This document shows positions 52,382 through 63,330 of a DNA stretch of 64,000 nt, one piece after another. The notes under the pieces are model-generated. The model searched no databases, had not been told where the DNA came from, and saw nothing but the letters and a program-made list of their open reading frames with translations. The translations under genes were made by a program, and so were the position numbers. Numbering within the stretch: the first letter of the stretch is position 1; each line of letters begins with the position of its first letter. The stretch covers positions 15,133,501 through 15,197,500 of the forward strand of contig NC_088310.1 of NCBI RefSeq assembly GCF_910592395.1, written 5' to 3'. This stretch comes from Lineus longissimus (taxonomy: Eukaryota > Nemertea > Pilidiophora > Heteronemertea > Lineidae).

Positions 52382-52607
52382 TGTTCCGAAGGAATTATGA
52401 CGTCACGGCCATCCGCGCGTCATCGACTTTTGCGTCATACTTCAGCGTCAATAGAAAGGACGTTACGGAACGTAAGGACAGAACGACTTCAGTAACCATT
52501 CGGATCGGACGACAAGTCTTTGAACTCCTCTACCATTTTTGTATATTATATTGAATAACACCCGATTTTCCTTATTATATGAGTTTTCTTATGTTCACTG
52601 CAGAACA
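52382..52607 (+). repeat. 5' LTR of BEL/Pao element
   Basis: 226 bp, TG...CA. It contains TGACGTCA (about 52398) and several further GCGTCA/GACGT motifs in the first 90 bp that could act as CREB/AP-1-type sites. The late TATATTATATTGAATAA could serve as core promoter or polyadenylation signal. Confidence 0.93.
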
Positions 52608-52612
52608 TAGAT

Positions 52613-52630
52613 TGGTAGCAGAGCGTAGTT
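52613..52630 (+). promoter_or_regulatory. Primer-binding site
   Basis: TGGTAGCAGAGCGTAG starts five bases after the LTR, with the TGG expected to pair with a tRNA CCA end. The tRNA species is not identified. Confidence 0.75.
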
Positions 52631-52631
52631 A

Positions 52632-53995
52632 ATGGAATTCGACGGGAAAATAATGCCGGAATTGGGAAGCGAAGCGGGAGAAGGAGGAGGTGAGTCAACG
52701 CAGACGGAGATCACGGCCAGTCTTACAGAGTTGAGGGCCGCAAAAGCGAAGTTTAAAACAGCATTCACTAAAGCGAGACGACACTTAATAGAAACGACAA
52801 GAGAAGAGGAGGCGAATCGTGATGACATCCTCGAAGCGAATAGAAAAGTAGACAAAACGCAAGACACGGTGATGCAAACTTTGGAGAAAATCGTCGCCGC
52901 ATACGAAAAGTTAGGACAACAGGAAAACGTCGAGAGAACGCTGTCCGAGATGGACAAAATGGAATCGGAGTTTAGTGAAACTCAGGCAAGTGTTGAGAGA
53001 TTTTTTGATACCTTTAGTAGAGTAGGCCCGAATAGGGACAACAGTAGAAATTCCGTCGTGGAGGAGACACGCACGTCGGGGTCTGGTGATGTACATGATG
53101 TTCGCCCATCGTTGGGGCACGACATGTGGAGACAATTGAAAACGCGTTGACGTTCCTAAATTTACGGGAAACGTGAAGACATATTCCAATTGGAAAGAAG
53201 CATTTACGGCCTGTATTGATAAAGCCCCAGCAACACCTGAGTACAAGTTACTGCAACTTAGAGAGCATCTTTCAGGTGATGCGCTGAAGTTGATTGAACG
53301 CCTGGGACACTCACCAGCTGCGTACGAAGCCGCAAAGGAGAGGCTTGAGAGAAAATACGGAGGTGATCGAAGACAGATCAATTTGCAGTTGGAGGAGCTG
53401 ACAAACTTCCCGCCCTTACGACCAGGAAAGCCTTGGGCTATCAAGCGATTTTCGGACATTTTAGATAACGATGATCAACCTGAAGGAGTCAGGATTGTTC
53501 GGGGATTTAGATAGCAAACTGCTCTATTCTGTTATGATGAGAAAGAAGACAGAAGGAATGTTAACAAGTTACCAGCGCTGGGTGCACGAGAACAATTTTG
53601 ATGAATCGATCTAGGCCCTGAGGAAGTTTGTGTTGAGGGAAGCCGAGTACCGTACCGTCGCATATGAGGCCATTCATGGTGTAGGCGCAGAGAATCAAGA
53701 AGCAAAGTCAGATTCAAACGACAGAAACCGACAATCGAACAGATACAGGGAGTCAACAAATAGAGCACACTTCACCGGTACGCCACGCAATAATAACAAT
53801 AACTGCGAGTTATGCGACCAAACCCACGGCATATGGGCATGCGATGTTTTCAAACGATTGGAGATCAACAAACGTTGGGAAAAGGCTAAACATTTGGCTC
53901 TTTGTTACCGATGCCTTGGATGAAACCATTTAGGATCAAAATGCGAGCGGACAAGAAAATGCGGTATTGATGAGTGTAAGGAAACACATCACCGA
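52632..53995 (+). pseudogene. BEL/Pao gag region
   Basis: The ATG at 52632 (MEFDGKIMPELG) opens a charged coiled-coil segment. A one-base shift in an A run near 53140 is followed by the BEL gag domain (VDVPKFTGNVKTYSNWKEAF ... LREHLSGDALKLIE). A second shift lies near 53465 and TAG at 53612. A zinc knuckle region CYRCLG-x-NHLGSKC follows, with TGA (53921-53923) inside it, then a second Cys/His group. It would form the nucleoprotein core of virus-like particles. Confidence 0.87.
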
Positions 53996-56029
53996 TTGCT
54001 CCACGGAAAAAGGACATCGGTTATGCCAGCAAGGAAAGACACTGAGGAGAAAAGAGAAAGAGATCGCAACCACAGCACAGTCACGTTGAAAACTACTGAT
54101 CAAACGAACGAAGAGAAGTTCATTTCTATGCGGACTGTACCAGTAATCGTAAAAAACGGAAAACGAAGGATAAAAGTGAATGCGATGTTAGACGATTGCA
54201 GTACAACGACGTACATAAACGCGGACGTCGCGGCAGAGCTAGGACTACAAGGAGAAATTCAGAAGACAACAGTACAGGTCTTAAACGGCAAAACAGAAAC
54301 ATTTGATTCCATGCCAGTTCAGATAGGTCTTGAGAGTTTGAATCATCGTATCGACATGAACATCATTGCAAAGACAACGAATAACGTGACAGGCGATTTG
54401 AAGGCAATCGATTGGAATCAATACGCAGACAGATATGAGCATCTGAGAGACATCGAATTTCCTAAATTCGGCAGAAGAGATACAGTGGATTTGCTGATAG
54501 GACAAGATTATCAAGAACTACATCTCTCACTTCGGGATATTCGCGGCAAGACAGAAGATGCGACGATGGCCAGACTACCAAAATTAGGATGGACATGCAT
54601 TGGTGCAATAGACGGACAGGGGAGCGGCAGACAGTCTACCAACTTCACACGAACGTACTTCACACAGTCACGCCAGATAGTGATGGATGAGATAAATCAA
54701 AACCTACGACGATTTTGGGAGGTTGAGGACTACAGAATGAGCGAAAAAGACTTTCAGGTTTTGAAGCCAGAAGAACAAGCCGCAATGGAGACAGTGAAGA
54801 ATTCATTGACACATGACGGGGAACGATATGAAATCGCCATCCCATGGAAAGATAAGAAGACACGACTACCAGATAACAGAGAGACAGCGCTTGATCGTCT
54901 TCGGTCGACGGAGAAAAGACTGGAAAAGAAACCGGAGGTCAAACAGACATACAGCGATACGATTGATCAGTACCTAGGAAAAGGGTACATACGTAAAGTA
55001 ACGAAAACAGAATCAAAGCCGGGATGTAAACGGTATTTGCCACACTTCCCTGTAGTTCGGATGAATAGAGCGACAACGAAAGTTAGGATCGTATTCGACG
55101 CATCAGCTAAGACAAACGGAACATCATTGAATGACAATATTTGCCAAGGACCAAAGCTACAGAGAAACCTGGTGGATGTTTTGCTACGTCTCAGGAGGAA
55201 CCCCGGGGCATTAGTTTGCGACATCTCGCAGATGTATTTACAGATCGGATTAGCGCCGGAGGATAGGCCTTACCATCGTTTTCTTTGGAGAGGAGAAGAC
55301 AAAGAAGAGCCCAACGAATACGAATTTAATCGAGTCGTCTTCGGTGTTAACGCGTCACCATTTTTGGCTCAGTTTGTTAGTCAAGAACACGCACGTAAGT
55401 ACAAGTCGCAGTACCCACTGGCATCAGAGACGGTTCTGAAATCTACGTACATGAATGACTCTATGGACTCAGTACAAGATGACAAAAGCGGCATTGAACT
55501 CTACAAACAACTGAACAAGTTGTGGGGTATAGCCGGAATGGACGCACGGAAGTACCTGTCAAATTCACCCAAGGTCTTAGCGGAGATACCTATAGAAGAC
55601 AGAGCATCGCAGATCAGTCTTGATGGAGGAGAGTTACCATCTGTTAAAACTCTGGGAGTGATGTGGAAAGCAGAGGAAGACATCTTCACGTTCGAGCCAA
55701 AACCAGTGGAGGATGACTTCAAGTTGACGAAACGCACTTTTCTCCGCAAAATTGCTGCAGTATTCGATCCACTAGGTTTTATCGCACCATACGTTATGCA
55801 GGGACCCATTGTACTACAGAAGGTCTGGGTCGCAGGATACAACTGGGATGACGCCATTCTTGGAGAAGCTGCTGACGATGCCAACAACTGGTTTGAGGGG
55901 CTACTACAAGTAGAGAATGTCAAAGTACCCAGATGCCTGAGACTCGAATCAGCTAAGAAAATGATCAACGCACAGCTGCATACGTTTGTGGACGCATCCC
56001 AAGACGCTACGGGTGTTGTATTTTTCTGA
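53996..56029 (+). pseudogene. BEL/Pao protease and reverse transcriptase region
   Basis: This 678-codon stretch is in the same frame as the zinc knuckle. An aspartic-protease-like motif MLDDCSTTTYI lies near 54185. The reverse transcriptase has KVRIVFDASAKTNGTSLNDN, CDISQMYLQIGLAPEDRPYH with the motif A Asp, and FGVNASPFLAQ. The catalytic box reads YMND (55448-55459) where the family has YxDD, so one metal-binding Asp is Asn. The RNase H Asp begins at FVDASQDATG before a frameshift at about 56027. Confidence 0.92.
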
Positions 56030-58038
56030 GGACAGAATATGAAGACCGAACAGTGGCAGTACGACTGGTAGCATCCAAGGGAAAAGTAGCCCCACTGATA
56101 GCACTCAGCATCCCTAGACTCGAGTTGATGGCAGCCATAGCGGGACTACGGCTAACGGTCACCGTATCATCAACACTAGAGATATCCATCAAAGAAGTCG
56201 TATTCTGGTCTGACAGCATGAACGTCCTGTGGTGGATCAGAGGAAGGAGCCGCAAGTTCAAGCCATTCGTCGCAAATCGAGTCGGAGAAATACAGGGTAT
56301 AACATCGCCAGAACAATCGAGACACGTGCCGACAGATGTCAACCCTGCCGATCTAGTCTCTGGAGGAATGGGAATAAAAGATCTACTAGCATCCAAGATA
56401 TGGTGGTCGGGACCTGCCTTTCTACAACAAGGAACAAGTGAATGGCCTGAGAATAAGGTGGACGACCGCAACATAGCGATAGTAGAACTAGAAGTGAAGA
56501 AGACAGAGAGAACGCACGTGACCACAAATGAAGACACATCTGAGCAGCCCATCGAGGAAAATAACGTTTTGAGACTGGAACCGTCACATTTCTCTAGCTG
56601 GATGCAGTTATGCAGGAGACAAGCCTGGGTTCGGAGATTCATCGACAACTGCAGAAAATTGAATGAAGATCGTCAGATCGGAGAATTGAGCCCAGAGGAA
56701 ATAGAAAGGTCAGGAGACGTGATCATCTCCAAGGCACAACAAGATACGTTTGCTGAAGAATGCAAAGCATTACGTCGAGGAGGTAAAATTCACAAGACAA
56801 GCAAGCTATCGGACCTGAACCCAAGGATCGATGAAAATGGTGTCCTTCGAAGTGACGGACGACTGACCCAAGCGGAATTCCTACCGTTTGAGACGAAATA
56901 CCCAGTGATACTACCTAGAGGACATCACGTCACAAGATTGATAGTGAGATACTATCACGAGAAGGGACGACACATACAAGGAGTAAACCACACGCTAGCT
57001 GAATTATCTAGTCGCTATTGGATAATTTGCGGGCGGTTGGAAATCAGAGAATGCGAGAGACAATGTCCGATGTGTAAAAGACGGAAGAGCAAACCAGGTA
57101 CACAAATCATGGCACCTCTTCCGAGAAGTAGACTACAATATCAATTACGAGCCTTCATAATGTCTTCCACAGATTTCGGAGGTCCGTATTATACAAAGCA
57201 AGGACGTGGAAGAGCGCAGATGCGCCGGTACTTATGTCTATTCACGTGTCAAACAACCCGAGCTGTTCACCTGGAGATGGCATACAGCCTGGATACGGTT
57301 TCATTCCTCAATGCATTCAATCGCATGATCAACAGACGTGGCATCGTGAAGGAAATGACATCAGACAATGCAGGAAACTTTGTAAAGGGGAACCGTGAGT
57401 TGCGTGAAATCGTTGAGCAGTTCGATCAAGAAAGAATCAATAAAGAAACCTCTACGCTTGGAGTGAGATGGCATTTCAACCCCCCATTAGGACCACACCA
57501 CGGAGGAGTACACGAGAGCCTAATCAAATCTGCCAAAAGGGCAATTCAAGCAGTTCTTGGGAAGGCCGACATAACAGACGAAGAACTGATGACAGCTTTC
57601 ATTGGGGTCGAGGCTCTATTGAACTCAAGACCTCTGACGTACCAGTCAGCAGATCCGACAGACAACATTCCGTTGACGCCAAATCACTTCCTCCATGGAC
57701 AGTTAGGAGGGCAATTCGCACCAGAGGCGGTAGACGTCGTGCAGTACAATCCAACGAAACGGTGGAGAGTAGTACAACAATTGATCAAGCAAGTTTGGGA
57801 ACGGTGGATGAAAGAATTCATCCCAGAATTAAATCGGCGGAAGAAATGGAGAAAGGAAGAACCAGATATGGACGTAGGAGACGTTGTACTGGTCGTGGAT
57901 AGTAGCACAACGCGCGGAAACTGGAAAATGGGACGAATCACCGAAGTCTTCAGGTTTAGTGACAACGTAAATCAAATTCAGAACATTTTTGGACTTTTCA
58001 AACTGGACAATGTGAACCGTATAGAAACGACAACATGA
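56030..58038 (+). CDS. BEL/Pao RNase H end and integrase region
   Basis: This open frame of about 670 codons picks up after a one-base shift. RNase H remainder: [32 protein letters not shown]. The integrase has an HHCC zinc region (YHEKGRHIQGVNHT ... CPMCKRR) and the DDE core: Asp in SSTDFGGPYY, Asp in TSDNAGNFV, Glu in HHGGVHESLIKSAKRA. The C-terminal DUF5641-like part includes PNHFLHGQLGG and VGDVVLVVD. It encodes second-strand degradation and genome integration. Confidence 0.93.
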
Positions 58039-58120
58039 AAAAAACGAACTATTATCGTGTAAATACGTTTTGTTTCAAGAATTTTGAACACTAAAATGAT
58101 GAAGAACTATGTCTTATCAT

Positions 58121-58129
58121 GGGAAGGGG
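58121..58129 (+). promoter_or_regulatory. Polypurine tract
   Basis: GGGAAGGGG lies three bases before the 3' LTR. It is the expected primer for plus-strand DNA synthesis. Confidence 0.75.
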
Positions 58130-58132
58130 TTA

Positions 58133-58358
58133 TGTTCCGAAGGAATTATGACGTCACGGCCATCCGCGCGTCATCGACTTTTGCGTCATACTTCAGCGTC
58201 AATAGAAAGGACGTTACGGAACGTAAGGACAGAACGACTTCAGTAACCATTCGGATCGGACGACAAGTCTTTGAACTCCTCTACCATTTCTGTATATTAT
58301 ATTGAATAACACCCGATTTTCCTTATTATATGAGTTTTCTTATGTTCACTGCGGAACA
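58133..58358 (+). repeat. 3' LTR of BEL/Pao element
   Basis: 226 bp. It differs from the 5' LTR at a T/C in 'ccatttntgtatatt' and an A/G in 'cactgcngaaca' only. Confidence 0.93.
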
Positions 58359-58454
58359 CACTTGACTTGTATTTGAATAAATAACTTACACGAGAATACA
58401 GGGATTAGTTCACTTTTATATAAAGTTTTCCATGAAGTTAATGCGGCTCAACCA

Positions 58455-58640
58455 GTGTGCTTTAAGATGGTATGATACTGTATATGTTAATTGTTGACAG
58501 CATTTCTGGAGGCAGATGAACTGTCCCTTTAATGACAAACAAGTTCCCTCTCAGATTAGCATTCTTAGAGGAGACTACTTGATTACACTATGGATGTATG
58601 AGCTTGCCAACTGTTCAATATAGATAATTAACACCGTGCA
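58455..58640. repeat. Local repeat unit ('ctgtccctttaatgacaa'), copy 1 of 3
   Basis: 'tatgatactgtat ... ttgacagcattt ... ctgtccctttaatgacaaacaagtt ... tagcattcttagaggagac' recurs near 61805-61880 and 61965-62090. The mariner-like element separates copy 1 from the others. Confidence 0.6.
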
Positions 58641-58822
58641 GCAGGGTTGTGTATAAAGCCTAGGGCTACATGTCTTGTGTAGGCCTTTATACAGGGTGTA
58701 TCAGAAAAAATTAGACTGTCGAAAAAATCATCATAAAATTAACATAGGGAGGAGTTTCGAAAAAACTGGCTACACCCCTTTGTAGAGGGTGTGATTTTGC
58801 ATCGAATTATACCAGTGTCATC

Positions 58823-58965
58823 GTTAACACTTTACGTTACAATGAGCATGGACAGTTTGAATTTTGAAAAATTAAAGTCCTTTGCGCACGGGAATGTGAG
58901 GGTTAAAATTGGATGTGTCAAAGTGAATGAAAAGTTTAGATGGAGTTTTACTCGCGTGCCAAAGC
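58823..58965 (+). repeat. Left arm of the mariner-like inverted repeat
   Basis: 143 bp, 'gttaacactttacg ... ctcgcgtgccaaagc'. The inverse copy lies at 60615-60641 and 61586-61710. Confidence 0.88.
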
Positions 58966-59308
58966 GTTTTTGAAATAATTAACCCTTTCACCCTCTAATC
59001 CTTAAACAAAAATATCTCATTTCTGAGTGTAGATCTTCATCAAGGGGTCAAGAAACCTAAACTGTTTTACATGTACTGACTGTTAGGTTTACATGAATGT
59101 AAGCGTACACCGTCATTGTTCGGTTGAGGAAGATCACTTAAAAGAAAAAATAACCTAATTGTACAGTAGCCCATTGGCATTTTTAACAAAGCATTCACAA
59201 TGTACATGTACATGTAAATGTACAATGAATTAAATTGTCAGATTACACAATTCTCCTTACAAAGTTCTCGTACTTTCTGGAATTTCCTGTTATGGTGCAA
59301 TGGGACAA

Positions 59309-60426
59309 TCAAAAGTTCCTTAGTCCTCCACGTGGGCACCGTTTCTTTGAACGCAGATTTGTGCCCTTCGCAACATGTGCACGCCTTATCACCGCTCCGT
59401 CTTCCCTAAAGATCTCAACTTCGGCTGTGATCCTTCTCTCAAGATCATCCAGGTTGGCAGGGGGTGTGACATAAACCTTTGATTTAAGGTGGCCCCACAG
59501 GAAGTAGTCGAGTGGTGTAAGGTCGGGAGACCGCGGAGGCCATTCCACTGGTCTGTTCAACGCAACAACTCTGTCCCCAAACAGTTCTGTCAGCCGCTCG
59601 GTAACAACCCTCCGTCTGTGGGGTGGCGTGCCATCCTGCGCCCACCAAGCGCGCCGGAATTCGATGGCATTCCTTCCTTGTGGCCTAAACCTGCGCATTC
59701 TGTTGATAGCGGGAACCACACGTTCATTGATCATTTGGAGGTAGTCCTCGCCATTCAGGTTTTGGCGAAAGAAGAAAGGTCCGACGATGGCTCCATTGCC
59801 GTCTAAGCCAATCCAGACCGTTACCTTGTGCCGGGCGTCATTGCGCTCGTATGCAAAATCAAGTGGCTGCTCTCCCCTCGGGCGATATTCCCTTACGGCT
59901 GTTCACAAAAGCATTCATGGCGAAGCCAGACTCATCTCCGATGATAAAGTCATCGAGGAAACGTTGCCACTGTCCAAGCAACCACTGGCCGAATCGTAGG
60001 CGACGTGCCAAATCGCCGGGAAGAAGTTGATGCCTCTTAATCATTTGGTACGGGTGGAATCGCAGGTCAATGCGCGTGATACGATTGAATGTGGTTGACG
60101 ACATGCCAAGACCGTTCCTTCTGCAGCTGATGGTCTCCTCTCTCTCTTGTCCGACATGGTGTTCGTCGAGGAGGGTCCTCACTGCTTCAATGTTGGCTGG
60201 AGTACGTTCCGTCCTTCGTCGGCCCAACCTCCCTTTGTTGAGATTGTGGCTGGTTCAAGAAGTACGGTACTTAATTGACGTTGTTGAAGACAGTGGCACG
60301 ACTTGGAACTCTCACATTTGGAAATTGACGTTGGAACCGCTCAAGAACAGCAGGGACACTTTTGGTTTGGAGATATTCAGTAACCAGAAAAGACCTCTGA
60401 TGAGGGGTGTACTGTGGCCTGACCAT
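59309..60426 (-). pseudogene. Mariner-like (DD41D) transposase, frame-shifted
   Basis: ATG 60426 (MVRPQYTPHQRSFLVTEYLQ) opens a DUF4817-type helix-turn-helix (RFPNVRVPSRATVFNNVN). TAA near 60273 is followed by a shifted frame RRRTERTPANIEAVRTLLDE ... FIIGDESGF, where the Asp is the first catalytic residue. A further shift near 59880-59860 precedes the last part, with WWAQDGTPPHRRR (second Asp) and SPDLTPLDYFLWG. The Asp in PLD lies 41 residues after the second, giving DD41D. It is about 370 residues in all, the usual size. Confidence 0.87.
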
Positions 60427-60641
60427 TTTGCATCCATACCACTGGACACAAGCCAAACAGTGAGGACAAAATGCACAGGTGCTCACAGATTTATGGCTAG
60501 GAATTACGTTATGCCTATTATCTAACCAACATAAGGTAGCTATTTGAAGAAAATATGAAATTGACATGATAGGACTTATGGTTATTATGGTCACGACCAC
60601 TTCACGACCACCATGCTTTGGCATGCGAGTAAAACTCCATC

Positions 60642-61585
60642 CAAGGAGGATACCGCGGTGACGTCATATCACGTGATCCCGACCCATATTAGTGATCGCT
60701 TTGGCCAATCAGATTCAGTCTACTGACAGCACCAGTACTGAACACATCTCCACGTCTCACTGTCTGGTGCGCTTTTGTACACAAAAACACCAATAGACAT
60801 GAAATATTGCAATACCTAGTATGGATTCTTCCTGTGTAAAATAAAATTTACAGAGCAGATTAACTTCCACGAATAAAAAAGACGTTTGGCGTGGCCAAAG
60901 TGCGGAAATAATGTATCCGCTAAAATACACTACGAAATACACTAGGCAATGCGCTACGCAATATACAGTAGAGATGCAGTTGAGTTTGTTATTGTTTTGA
61001 CTTAGAAGCCCGCCCATATCATAATATATTCATGTATTCATGAAGTATGAACTCATTTCTGTCCCATACAACTCTAAGAACAGTCAATTTCTCCTTAAAT
61101 CATCACCGAAACCGCGATATCCGCAGTAAGATTTCGTTCTAGTGTCCGAAAATGCATGATCTTACAGGGGCGCTAACTCGACAAATAGAGGGGATCTATG
61201 GGGATCTATGCGAGTTTTAGGTATAACAGGTCTCGAACTTGTAAAATCTGTAAACATGCCTCCAAATCCCATTATGATAATGAAGAGATTGCCCCATATC
61301 TGGGAGACTGTTTTGAAACCATCGCTAATTTTGGAAGATCGGTGCCCGGCTATTTGGTTTAAAAAACCCTATTTTTCCCCATCAAAACAGCACTTTTCAT
61401 TATTCAAATGATAGCTTATTGTCTGAAGACTTATTTCATAGCAGAAAAGTACTAATAACTCTGATTTGATGCGAAAAATCTAACTTTTTTGATGACTTGA
61501 TTTTCCCTTGGCCGTGGATCGAGTTTGTTTACAATATGCAGCGCCATCTTGGAAAAGCCGTGACGTCACCGCGGTATCCTCCTTG
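60642..61585. mobile_element. 944-bp element with perfect 25-bp termini and 9-bp duplication
   Basis: The termini 60642-60666 and 61561-61585 are exact inverse copies over 25 bp, starting CAAGGAGGATACC and ending in TGACGTCA. AACTCCATC flanks both ends (60633-60641 and 61586-61594). Removing the element restores the mariner inverted repeat. A 9-bp duplication suggests a Mutator-like MITE. No transposase frame is present inside. Confidence 0.9.
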
Positions 61586-61804
61586 AACTCCATCTAAATT
61601 TTTCATTCACTTTGACACATCCAATTTTAACCCTCACATTCCCGTGCGCAAAGGACTTTAATTTTTCAAAATTCAAATTGTCCATGCTCATTGTAACGTA
61701 AAGTGTTAACGGATGCCCATTTGCACCAAACCCACAACATACCAGCACCCACACAATCCTATTTTTATACCTCGAACAGCCCGCGCCACGGGTATATGCT
61801 AGTA

Positions 61805-62100
61805 CTTCTGTTCTGTCCCTTTAATGACAAATCAATTCCTTTCCCCGGCAGACTAGCATTCTTAGATGAGACTTCTTAATTCGTAATTGTTTTGACAGGC
61901 ATAAATTACTTTAATAAGTTATGTATGAAGCTCACCAAATGTGACTCCGCAAGTGCGTTTGAAAACAGTATGATACTGTATTTAATTACTTGTTGACAAC
62001 ATTTTATTAGCCGGGGGTACTGTCCCTTCAATGACAAGCCAGTTTCAATCCCTCTCAGGCTAGCATTGTTGGAGGATACTTCCTAACTACGCCATTGATG
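61805..62100. repeat. Local repeat units, copies 2 and 3
   Basis: 'ctgtcccttnaatgacaa' units near 61811 and 62022 are each followed by 'tagcattnttngangana'. They are relatives of 58455-58640. Confidence 0.55.
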
Positions 62101-62344
62101 TATCAACTCGCCTTTGTATTCACACCAGCCTTTCATTCTATTGAGCCTACCCATTCAATGCTCCAAGGCTAGTCCAGGCCTTGGATATTTGTAAATTTCC
62201 ATGCGATCAATGTATTCAGTGTGTGGTCTAGTTGTATGGAACACTAATTGACAACTGTCTTTTTGTTGAGAATGTCATATTGAGCTTATCCTAATTGGCA
62301 CGTATGGTATAGTATATAAATAAACATACACATGTAGATAGTAG

Positions 62345-62565
62345 AGCCTTTATAATAAAATAAAAATAAAATATAATGTACACTACATATTTATGATATT
62401 TATTTTACCAATTTATTACCAAGATTTTACTCAATGAAAAAATTAGTAAGATAGAGACTACCAATTTCTTGTCAAGAAAATTATTATCAATTACATTCTT
62501 GCTTGTTTCTTGCCAATAATAATCTTTGTAATATCTTGTAAGATTTTAATAAATTATTTATTTCC
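62345..62565. repeat. AT-rich degenerate repeat
   Basis: Same short-unit composition as 51618-51975 (TTAGTAAGA/TCTTACTAA). It is low-complexity. Confidence 0.5.
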
Positions 62566-63330
62566 GATTGGAAAGGCGACCACCAATCTCATTATTTCTG
62601 GGTTACCACCCTTTATAACGCAGCTTCATCAATTTGGAACAGTAACCAATAACCTTCGTTACATCCCTCCTGGTACTAGGCAAAAGGGCCTAAGTCACAT
62701 TGAGTCTTTTCGTAGACAAACTAGGATAAGTCTGGATCCTGGGGCAGAGCTGCCGTATACTCTGATGATTCGGTGTGGTCCCGACATATTCTAGGTCTAC
62801 GTGTCAACCGATAACAATCTACGGTGCGATTTGTGTAAGAAAATCGGCAATCCTTCACGTCAGTGTCGTTCAAAAGCAAATCCAACTTCTGTGGCTCCTC
62901 CTGTCGTAGACGAAGCACCTGCCGCTGCTTTGGCTCCATCTAATTCTCCAAAAAATAACATCTTACCATTCCCACTGTCGCAGGACCTGCAGCGCAAGAG
63001 TCTGTTGGAGACTATGTTTCAAAATCCATCAGGAGTGTTGTTGTGGACCCAAAGGCCTGCACTGACCGTCAAAATTTGGAATCCTCTCAGGATGACACTC
63101 AATCACATCAAGGTTGGAATACAGATTCTCTGCCAGATCCTATGGAATCTTCTCAAATAGACAGTTCCAACCCTCTTGTTGGCAATGCACAGCCTCATCA
63201 GCGAGTTGACACGCCCTCAGTTGATACTCCTGAGAATAGGGATTTGCCATTCACTCTCGATTCACTCTGGAATTCCTCTCTACCGGCCCGTAACGTGTCG
63301 GGGAAATGCTGCTGCGAGTGATTCTGTTCC
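62530..63330 (+). pseudogene. LINE ORF1-like fragment with zinc knuckle
   Basis: The frame LIISGLPPFITQLHQFGTVT to RYIPPGTRQKGLSHIESFRR resembles the RRM-like part of ORF1 proteins from L1/Tx1-type retrotransposons. It is followed, after TAG at 62792-62794, by VYVSTDNNLRCDLCKKIGNP, a CxxC zinc knuckle (C-x2-C-x4-N-x4-C, with N in place of the usual H). A Pro/Ser-rich region follows, with frame changes near 63050. Such proteins bind RNA in LINE particles. No ORF2 is in the window; it may lie beyond 64000. Confidence 0.6.

Larger units (their letters stand above)
52377..58363 (+). mobile_element. BEL/Pao LTR retrotransposon, structurally complete and young
   Basis: The element is 52382-58358 (5,977 bp) with 5-bp duplications CACTT at 52377-52381 and 58359-58363. 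Two 226-bp LTRs (TGTTCC...GAACA) differ at only two positions. A primer-binding site starts TGG at 52613 and a purine tract GGGAAGGGG lies at 58121-58129. Gag, protease, reverse transcriptase, RNase H and integrase are in order. Despite the young LTRs, the coding region has three frame changes (about 53140, 53465, 56027), TAG at 53612 and TGA at 53921. No envelope gene is present. Confidence 0.96.
58690..61716 (-). mobile_element. DD41D mariner-like element with 143-bp inverted repeats
   Basis: A CAGGGTGTATCAGAAAAAAT end of mariner type lies at 58691. Long inverted repeats, 58823-58965 and 60615-60641 plus 61586-61710 (split by a nested element), match at all but about three of 143 positions. 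They enclose a broken transposase gene (59309-60426). The right outer terminus beyond 61716 is not recognisable. Confidence 0.75.
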
